NCBI GenBank assembly: GCA_030619365.1
Contig: JAUXBQ010000087.1
Coordinates: 1 to 9,962, forward strand
DNA: 9,962 nucleotides
Direction of reading: 5' to 3'
Source: a candidate division FCPU426 bacterium
GTDB taxonomy: Bacteria; Oederibacteriota; JAAXVQ01; JAUVAV01
Shown: in pieces, positions 5,384 through 9,962 of the stretch
How positions within the stretch are numbered: position 1 is the stretch's first letter
How the letters are laid out: the number at the start of each line of letters is the position of its first letter
Made by a program: the position numbers and the translations under genes
Notes under the pieces: generated by a model
What the model was told of the DNA's origin: nothing
Seen by the model: the letters and a program-made list of their open reading frames with translations, nothing else
The model's database searches: none

Positions 5384-7356
5384 GGTATCAACTCCCAAAA
5401 TTTTACCTGCCGGGCGGGCAGGGTCACCTTGATTTCATTGTTCCCGCCGTGAAACTTATTGGCCCCAAAAAAATCCCGAAGAACGAATTTCCCTTCCCGG
5501 CGGACAAAGGTTTCCACGTCCTGCTCCCCCGCGTTGACAGCCGCGACAAACACACGATTTCTGAACTTGTGAAACGTCAGGCGCGCGTCACCGGCGTCAA
5601 GCACCAAGGGACGCTGAACGCCTAGCTGCATGAGTTGCCGGCTGAGTTTGGCGTCCGTCCACTCGGCCAAGTGCAGCAAGCGGCCCTGTTTTACAGCCCG
5701 TCCTTTGCCCTTGGCCGGCTTCTTCGGTTTTTGGGCCGCCAGTTCGCTTAAAGGGGGATGATCGGCTCCTTCCGGCGCGGGCGGAAGCTCGCCCACTACG
5801 ACAATCACGCAGCCATTCTCCCATAACTGGACGAGCGTTTTTTGAAAACCAGGTGTCAGGTTTGCCGATCCGGGTACGATCAGCACCTGCGCGCGCTGAA
5901 ATTTGTCCCAGGCAGCGTCGCCGGGCAGGGACAAATGGGGAAATTGCTGTTGGGCGAGGAACTTTGCCAGACGGTCATGCAAATCATAATAGGCTTGAGT
6001 TTCCGGATCCAGCACGGGTGGCGATTCAGGCTCAAGTCCCGCTTCCGGCAGAAGCAGCAGGTCCGGCGATTCAGTTTGCAGGTACCGGGCGCGTTCAAAC
6101 CATGGTTCTGTAACCAGTAAAACGTCGCCGAAAATCTGGCTGGCGAAAAACCCTTCCGGTTGACTGGCATCCTGAATGGTTTCCCAGACCAGATGATGGG
6201 GGCGTACGGCAAGACCCGTGCGGCCGGACACAAAACCCGGCCAGGCGCCGGAGCCGGCCGGCGAGAGCGCTTCCCAGCCACGGTAACCCTGCGCAATTTG
6301 TTTTTGCAGCAAAAAGGTGGGATCGTCCCCCGGCGTTCCAGGTTTGGGAAGGTTCGCCTGAAACGCGGTTAAAAAACGGGCCTGGGCGCCCAAGGCCAAC
6401 CCTTCCGCGTCGCGGGCGACCGGGAAAGCCTCCGGCATGATGTAGGCAAAGCAGCGCAGCTTTTCCAGCTCCGTGGGATTCGCGGGCCGGCCGGCGCCGG
6501 GCAAGGAGGCCAGCAGAAACGGCACGCGGTCCAGGGCCAGGCCGGAAAAAACGCGGTGCAGACGCTCTGCGGCCTGGATAAAATAATCCTCCCGAAACGC
6601 GGCCCAATCCATGCACCAGGCGGAGGGAATATTCCCCGCTGGTTCGGTGTCGACCGGCGGTTTTACCTCGGAAAAAGCCGAATAGTCCTGTCCGTAGACC
6701 TCTTTGAGCCGGGCGATTTTATGGTACCGTTTTTTCAGAAAAGCCGTGTACGCGGCCAGGGCTTCGGGATGATAATCGGCGGCATAGGCCGAAAGCGCGG
6801 TGGCCCAGCCGGGCGCCTGGGTCAGCCCCAGGCCGATAACCGGGCCGTCGGGATGAATACAATCGCTCAGCACCCCATGCAGCGCTTCGGCAAAAGGCTC
6901 CAGAGCCCGGGTCAGCCGCTCGGAAACCAGGCACGGCAGGCCGAACACTTCCCCGCCGTGGCCCAGCGAAGACACCACCACTTGTCCCCGTGCGTCCCGG
7001 GCCAAAGCCACTTCATCCTCCAGCAGGTCCCGGGGATAACCGGCCGCCGCCGCACCGGGCAGGCTACGGGGCCCCACCCACAGCAGCACTTTCAGTCCGA
7101 CGGTTTTCGCCTCTTCCAGAAACGCGGCCAGGTCGTTTTGGGGCCGCAGGGTTCCGAAATCATATTGTCCGCCGAGAGTTTGATGAACGCCGGGCAAAAC
7201 CGAGGTCGAAACGACCCGGTGGCCGGCTTGTTGGTAGGTTTTGAGCACGTCGTGCCAATGCGCGCGCTCAATATCCCAGTACTGGATTTGCCCCCACACC
7301 CAGGGAAGCGGAACGCCGCCCAATTCCCAGCCTGTGGAGCGCAGTTTAACGGTCAT
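5377..7356 (-). CDS. GH42/GH35-like (clan GH-A) protein, probable pseudo-glycosidase
   Basis: The 659-residue product has the length and layout of a GH42 beta-galactosidase. A TIM barrel spans about 1-395, with the GH35/42-style start VWGQIQYWDIERAHWHDVL, YDFGTLRPQNDLAAFLEEA (65-83) and LKVLLWVGPR (88-97). A trimerisation or glutamine-amidotransferase-like domain follows (about 410-580, with VLIVPGSANLTPGF at 491-504). A small C-terminal beta domain ends the chain. Where GH42/GH35 enzymes have the acid/base in a D/E-N-E motif after GPII, this protein reads GPVIGLGLTQAPG (171-183). Where the nucleophile is expected (PFWLMEQQP-like), it reads RFLTAFQANLP (327-337). Both catalytic glutamates thus appear to be lost, so binding rather than hydrolysis is likely. 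A Lys/Pro/Ala linker (542-556) interrupts the second domain. There is no signal peptide. The ATG is 9 nt after the REC-GGDEF stop with a weak ribosome binding site. Both neighbours are in the same operon. Confidence 0.8.
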   Translation of the reverse strand: MTVKLRSTGWELGGVPLPWVWGQIQYWDIERAHWHDVLKTYQQAGHRVVSTSVLPGVHQTLGGQYDFGTLRPQNDLAAFLEEAKTVGLKVLLWVGPRSLPGAAAAGYPRDLLEDEVALARDARGQVVVSSLGHGGEVFGLPCLVSERLTRALEPFAEALHGVLSDCIHPDGPVIGLGLTQAPGWATALSAYAADYHPEALAAYTAFLKKRYHKIARLKEVYGQDYSAFSEVKPPVDTEPAGNIPSAWCMDWAAFREDYFIQAAERLHRVFSGLALDRVPFLLASLPGAGRPANPTELEKLRCFAYIMPEAFPVARDAEGLALGAQARFLTAFQANLPKPGTPGDDPTFLLQKQIAQGYRGWEALSPAGSGAWPGFVSGRTGLAVRPHHLVWETIQDASQPEGFFASQIFGDVLLVTEPWFERARYLQTESPDLLLLPEAGLEPESPPVLDPETQAYYDLHDRLAKFLAQQQFPHLSLPGDAAWDKFQRAQVLIVPGSANLTPGFQKTLVQLWENGCVIVVVGELPPAPEGADHPPLSELAAQKPKKPAKGKGRAVKQGRLLHLAEWTDAKLSRQLMQLGVQRPLVLDAGDARLTFHKFRNRVFVAAVNAGEQDVETFVRREGKFVLRDFFGANKFHGGNNEIKVTLPARQVKFWELIPC

Positions 7357-7365
7357 TGGGCCTGA

Positions 7366-8286
7366 CTACTTTTTTCCCAGCGCCGAAACCAGGCGGTTCT
7401 TCCCTTGCCGTTTGGCTTCCAGCAGGGCGTCATCCGCCATCTTCAGCAAATCTTCCTTGTTCCCCTCGTCGTCGCTGGAATAAGCGGAGGCGCCGAGCGA
7501 GAGGGTGATGACCTGATCCGGTTCGTTGCGAATAAAGCGGGTATCTGCCACGAGCTTGTTGATCCGCTCCCCGACCACGACCGCGCCACCCAAATCGGTC
7601 TGGGGAAGAATCAGGAGGAATTCCTCGCCGCCGTAGCGGGCGATGATGTCCACCACGCGGTTGGAATTTTTCATGATGGTCGCGATCTGCTGCAGGATCT
7701 GGTCTCCCTGCAGGTGCCCGTAGGTGTCATTGATGCGCTTGAAGTCATCGATGTCCAGCATGATGCAGGCCAGCGGGTACTTATAGCGCTTGGCGCGCTC
7801 CACTTCCTCGTGGAAACGCTCCATCAAATACCGCCGGTTGTACAGCGACGTCAACGGGTCCGTCATGGAGAGCTCGGACAGCCGCTGATTCACTTCCCGA
7901 AGATGGTCGTGCTCGTCTTTGATGCGCAGGGCGGCTTCCACCCGGGCGATCAACTCGTCCAGGTCAAAGGGCTTGGTAATGTAATCATGGCCGCCCATCC
8001 GCAGGCCCACGACCTTGCTGTCCGTCTCGCCCTTCACGGTCAGAAAAATGACCGGGATGTGCTGCAGGCCCTCGTTCTCCTTCAGGAGCTTGAGCACTTC
8101 GTAGCCGTTCAGTTTCGGCATCATCACGTCCAGCAGTATCAGGTCCGGAATGCTGTCTTCCGCGATCTTCAGGGCTTCCCGGCCGTCCTTGGCCCACACC
8201 GTGGAATAGCCCTTGGCCTCGAGAATGATTTTTACAAGTTCGGCGATATTGGTATCGTCTTCAGCGATTAAGATCTGTTCGGACAC
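7366..8286 (-). CDS. REC-GGDEF response regulator, active diguanylate cyclase (PleD-like)
   Basis: This is a cytoplasmic two-component regulator that should make c-di-GMP from two GTP when phosphorylated. GTG at 8286 is taken as start because GGAGG lies 6 nt before it, giving 306 residues. A TTG at 8301 lies upstream of that site. The receiver domain (1-122) has the acidic pair D10-D11, phospho-acceptor D53 (LLDVMMPKLNG), T83 and K105 (TKPFD). A helical linker (about 123-140) leads to the GGDEF domain. DPLTSLYN (143-150), DIDDFKRINDTYGH (178-191) and GGEEF (219-223) are intact, so catalysis is expected. RVVD (210-213), five residues before GGEEF, is the inhibitory c-di-GMP I-site. The cognate histidine kinase is not in the window. 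It heads the operon with the GH-like gene. It aligns without gaps over about 270 residues to the paralogue at 8911-9852. Confidence 0.95.
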   Translation of the reverse strand: MSEQILIAEDDTNIAELVKIILEAKGYSTVWAKDGREALKIAEDSIPDLILLDVMMPKLNGYEVLKLLKENEGLQHIPVIFLTVKGETDSKVVGLRMGGHDYITKPFDLDELIARVEAALRIKDEHDHLREVNQRLSELSMTDPLTSLYNRRYLMERFHEEVERAKRYKYPLACIMLDIDDFKRINDTYGHLQGDQILQQIATIMKNSNRVVDIIARYGGEEFLLILPQTDLGGAVVVGERINKLVADTRFIRNEPDQVITLSLGASAYSSDDEGNKEDLLKMADDALLEAKRQGKNRLVSALGKK

Positions 8287-8378
8287 GGGCAACCTCCGCA
8301 AACCCTTAGGGGTTATTGAACTCCTCCCGCCTGCACTGCGGGGCGGGTTGTGTTTCCAAAACTCTAAAACACAAAAAT

Positions 8379-8478
8379 CGAAAGGCGAGAGGTGACCGCC
8401 CCGACCGGTTGGGGGATCGTATGGGATTCCCTCTGGTCACAGGTGAGTTTTTTCCTTTCGCCTATCTCCTCTCACCTG
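8379..8478 (-). other. Structured leader upstream of the REC-GGDEF operon, alternative hairpins
   Basis: The 222 bp between tRNA-Leu and the REC-GGDEF start is rich in inverted repeats. CAGGTGAG (8440-8447) pairs perfectly with CTCACCTG (8471-8478). GTGACC (8392-8397) pairs with GGTCAC (8435-8440) and encloses CCCCGACCGGTTGGGG (8399-8414). On the minus-strand RNA, GGTGAGAGG (8476-8468) can instead pair with CCTCTCGCC (8392-8384), 9 bp with one G-U, which excludes the first two stems. Nearer the gene lie TGTGTTT/AAACACA (8349-8355/8367-8373) and CCCGCC/GGCGGG. I cannot match it to a known riboswitch class, and no convincing promoter for the operon is visible here. Confidence 0.4.
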
Positions 8479-8482
8479 CTCC

Positions 8483-8511
8483 CCAAATTTTCCGTTTCTC
8501 GGAAAATTTGG
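8483..8511 (-). terminator. 12-bp perfect hairpin starting at the tRNA CCA end
   Basis: CCAAATTTTCCG (8483-8494), loop of 5, CGGAAAATTTGG (8500-8511). On the minus strand the 5' arm begins with the CCA of tRNA-Leu (8511-8509), so the stem abuts and includes the mature 3' end. No U-run follows (GGGGAGC), so it may be a processing signal or a weak terminator rather than a canonical intrinsic terminator. Confidence 0.45.
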
Positions 8512-8593
8512 TGCGAGGGGCGGGACTTGAACCCGCACGGATTGCTCCATACGCCCCTCAAACGTATGTGTCTGCCAGTTCCACCACCCTCGC
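8509..8593 (-). tRNA. tRNA-Leu (anticodon GAG), CCA encoded
   Basis: The complete cloverleaf reads on the minus strand. Acceptor stem GCGAGGG/CCCTCGC (8593-8587 with 8519-8513), discriminator A at 8512 and encoded CCA at 8511-8509. The D arm contains GTGGAACTGGCAGACAC, typical of tRNA-Leu. The anticodon stem TACGT/GCGTA closes a 7-nt loop TTGAGGG, giving anticodon GAG (reads CUC and CUU). A 13-nt variable arm can form GGA/TCC, as expected for a class II tRNA, and the T arm is GCGGG-TTCAAGT-CCCGC. It has its own promoter at 8611-8639. It lies between two paralogous REC-GGDEF genes on the same strand. Confidence 0.97.
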
Positions 8594-8610
8594 ACGTTTC
8601 AGAAAGTGAA

Positions 8611-8639
8611 ACTATACGCTATCGTGAAAACCATGTCAA
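8611..8639 (-). promoter_or_regulatory. Promoter of tRNA-Leu (TTGACA-17-TATAGT)
   Basis: On the minus strand, a consensus -35 TTGACA (8639-8634) and a -10 TATAGT (8616-8611) are separated by exactly 17 bp. Transcription would start near 8604, about 11 nt before the mature 5' end of tRNA-Leu, which fits a normal RNase P leader. Confidence 0.88.
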
Positions 8640-8692
8640 GATTTTAGCCTACGGCAACCGGCCGCCGTCTCATCCGATTTTTCAGCTTCACG

Positions 8693-8854
8693 TCAATGGC
8701 GGACCTTTAAGGCTCTGATACCCAGCAAGCCGAATCCCAGCACGGCGCCAAGCACGATCAAGCCCCAGGGAAAAACCTGGACCAGTTCGATCAGCATAGC
8801 CACGATCCAGGCCCCGGCCAGGGCGCCTAAAATGCCGTACGCCACCTGCTCCAT
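8693..8854 (-). CDS. Small two-helix membrane protein (53 aa), hypothetical
   Basis: An ATG at 8854 opens a 53-residue frame ending in TGA at 8693-8695. GGGGA lies 7 nt upstream (about 8862-8866). Two hydrophobic helices are visible, about residues 5-24 (YGILGALAGAWIVAML) and 30-47 (WGLIVLGAVLGFGLLGI). Both carry small-residue GxxxG-like spacing that favours helix packing, and they are joined by a short turn with Pro29. The tail RALKVRH is basic, so the C-terminus, and probably the N-terminus, should face the cytoplasm. It starts 56 bp after the degenerate REC-GGDEF gene in the same direction and may be co-transcribed with it. I recognise no named family. The hydrophobic pattern, ribosome binding site and position make it more than a chance frame. 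Confidence 0.7.
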   Translation of the reverse strand: MEQVAYGILGALAGAWIVAMLIELVQVFPWGLIVLGAVLGFGLLGIRALKVRH

Positions 8855-8910
8855 ACTCACGTCCCCTTATTCCGTTTCTTCTTTCCGGATCGCGCCGGCT
8901 CTTTGGCCAA

Positions 8911-9852
8911 TCAAAGCAGCGTGCCGGAGGTTATAATTTGATTCCCACCCCGTTCCTTGGCCTGTTTCCAGGCTTGCCGGGTGTTTTCGATAAGCGTCTC
9001 GGGTATTTCCTGCGCATCCACCTCGGACCGTCGGCGCTGGCCTGAATACGCGGCCAGGCCCAGGGAGATTGTGACGGCATAAGCAGGATCCGCGCTGACC
9101 AAGTGCGAACGCTTGACCTGCTGGATGATTCTGCGCCCCACTGCTTCGGCACCGCCCAGGTCGGTTTGCGGGAGCTGCAAGATGAATTGATCATCCTGCC
9201 AGCGGCCGACCAGATCCACCACCCGGTTGGTTCGCTGCAGCAAAAACGCCAGGCGCTGGAGCACCTGATCGCCCTGCCGGGGCCCGAAGCGGTCGTTCAC
9301 CATCTGGAATTGGTCGATATCGAGCACCATGCACGCCACGGGGTATTCCCGCTGCACGGCCCGGGCCACCTCTTCGGAAAACCGTTCCAAAAAGTGGTGC
9401 TGGTTGTAGAGCCCGGTCAGAGGATCGGCCAGGGAAAGTTCGGTCAGCCTGCGGTTGTTCCTGTGTTCGGCGCCGGACACGCCCCTGATCCGCAGAACGG
9501 CTTCGATTCGCGCCAAGAGTTCGTAAATGTCAAAGGGCTTGGTAATATAATCAGCCCCGCCCGCGCGCAAACCCGCGACCTTGTCTTCCGGTTCATTTTT
9601 AGCGGTAAGGAAAATTACGGCAATATCCTTCAGAACGGGATTCTCGCGCATCAGGTGCGCAACTTCATAGCCATTCAGTTTCGGCATAAGCACGTCCAAT
9701 AACACGAGGTCGGGCACCAGGGTCTTGGCTTTTTCTAAAGTTTCCTCGCCGTCCCTGGCCCAATGAATTTCATAACCCCGGTTTTCCAGAATGACCTGAA
9801 CCAATTCAACAATTTTGGGATCATCGTCCGCTAATAATATGATTTCAGCCAT
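8911..9852 (-). CDS. REC-GGDEF response regulator with degenerate active site (QDDQF)
   Basis: This 313-residue paralogue of the REC-GGDEF protein at 7366-8286 shares its residue numbering. The receiver is intact: D10-D11, D53 (LLDVLMPKLNG), T83, K105 (TKPFD). The output domain keeps DPLTGLYN (143-150), but GGEEF has become QDDQF (219-223). The Lys of DIDxFK is Gln183 and the His of the NDxxGH motif is Pro191. The two glycines that hold GTP are gone, so cyclase activity is very unlikely. The I-site RVVD (210-213) is kept. This suggests a c-di-GMP-binding receptor or a regulatory dimer partner, which is inference. The C-terminal 40 residues diverge from the paralogue. ATG at 9852 has GGAG 7 nt upstream. 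The small membrane protein gene follows after 56 bp. Confidence 0.93.
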   Translation of the reverse strand: MAEIILLADDDPKIVELVQVILENRGYEIHWARDGEETLEKAKTLVPDLVLLDVLMPKLNGYEVAHLMRENPVLKDIAVIFLTAKNEPEDKVAGLRAGGADYITKPFDIYELLARIEAVLRIRGVSGAEHRNNRRLTELSLADPLTGLYNQHHFLERFSEEVARAVQREYPVACMVLDIDQFQMVNDRFGPRQGDQVLQRLAFLLQRTNRVVDLVGRWQDDQFILQLPQTDLGGAEAVGRRIIQQVKRSHLVSADPAYAVTISLGLAAYSGQRRRSEVDAQEIPETLIENTRQAWKQAKERGGNQIITSGTLL

Positions 9853-9892
9853 TATGCTTCTCCGTGTAATTTATTTTGTGCTATTTTTTAAT

Positions 9893-9921
9893 ATGTTAAC
9901 CACGAATTCCCCGGCTTTCAA
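9893..9921 (-). promoter_or_regulatory. Candidate promoter of the degenerate REC-GGDEF gene
   Basis: On the minus strand, TTGAAA (9921-9916), a 17-bp spacer and TAACAT (9898-9893) lie with a predicted start about 34 nt before the ATG at 9852. The -35 sits in the centre of the palindrome CCGGCTT-TC-AAGCCGG (9911-9926). A following stretch is AT-rich. The -10 is only a 4/6 match, so support is moderate. Confidence 0.45.
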
Positions 9922-9926
9922 GCCGG
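9911..9926. repeat. 7-bp palindrome CCGGCTT/AAGCCGG
   Basis: A GC-rich inverted repeat with a 2-nt centre (or a 6-bp stem with a 4-nt loop) overlaps the candidate -35 above. It could be an operator. It could also be the terminator stem of a gene lying to the right of the window: the plus-strand side reads AAATAAC, and neither strand shows a T-run. Confidence 0.5.
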
Positions 9927-9962
9927 AAATAACGCGGGATTGTAATAATGATTTCCTACAGC

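Noticed and set aside
6556..8271. Long plus-strand frames (about 270-290 codons) at 6556-7365 and 7405-8271
   Set aside because: They lie antisense to the GH-like and REC-GGDEF genes, have no ribosome binding sites or domains, and are open only because of high GC codon structure.
8509..8593. tRNA-Leu as an integration site of a mobile element
   Set aside because: No integrase, no duplicated tRNA 3' end and no phage-like genes in the window.
8641..8692. ACGGC/GCCGT stem after the small membrane protein gene as a terminator
   Set aside because: Short stem with an 8-nt loop and no proper T-run on the minus strand.
8316..8718. Plus-strand frames across the tRNA with a GRDLNPHG- or GLEPARIAP-type peptide
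   Set aside because: These are the well-known false proteins read from the antisense strand of a tRNA; the tRNA-Leu cloverleaf explains the sequence.
1..9962. CRISPR array, insertion sequence, toxin-antitoxin or defence system
   Set aside because: No regularly spaced repeats beyond two units, no transposase or nuclease motifs, and no gene pair of the right size with known features.

Overview
The window looks like chromosomal DNA from a Gram-negative-type bacterium. Evidence for this is an envelope polysaccharide locus (Wzz-family chain-length/co-polymerase protein and an initiating undecaprenyl-phosphate sugar-1-phosphate transferase), sigma70-type promoters, PleD-like response regulators and a tRNA-Leu gene that encodes its own CCA. 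The protein style (repeated REC-GGDEF regulators, orphan GH-A clan proteins) would fit Desulfobacterota or a nearby uncultured lineage, but that placement is only an impression.

Left part (1-4608), visibly AT-richer: an exopolysaccharide region. A Wzz-type gene runs leftwards off the window edge (1-1055, minus). A 441-bp intergenic stretch with a two-copy tandem repeat separates it from a divergent gene for a secreted, TIM-barrel, DUF4832-type putative glycoside hydrolase (1497-2879, plus). A 322-bp intergenic stretch follows, with a strong promoter that overlaps a Crp/Fnr-like dyad. It leads into the polyprenyl-phosphate hexose-1-phosphate transferase gene (3202-4608, plus) that should start the repeat unit of the polymer.

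Boundary (4609-4747): a convergent intergenic gap with a perfect 11-bp inverted repeat of the GTAGAGACGC..GCGTCTCTA type. Visible GC content rises to its right.

Right part (4748-9852), GC-richer and all on the minus strand. In transcription order: a REC-GGDEF protein whose active-site motif is degenerate (QDDQF) but whose I-site is intact; a 53-residue two-helix membrane protein; tRNA-Leu(GAG) with its own promoter; a long structured leader; a second REC-GGDEF paralogue with intact GGEEF; a GH42/GH35-like protein that appears to lack both catalytic glutamates; and a 211-residue protein I do not recognise. The last three are packed as an operon (9-nt gap, then a 7-nt overlap).

Working model (inference): a two-component-controlled diguanylate cyclase is co-expressed with a probable non-catalytic carbohydrate-binding protein beside an EPS locus. 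The catalytically dead paralogue would act as a c-di-GMP receptor or modulator. No CRISPR array, transposase, integrase or known defence system is visible.
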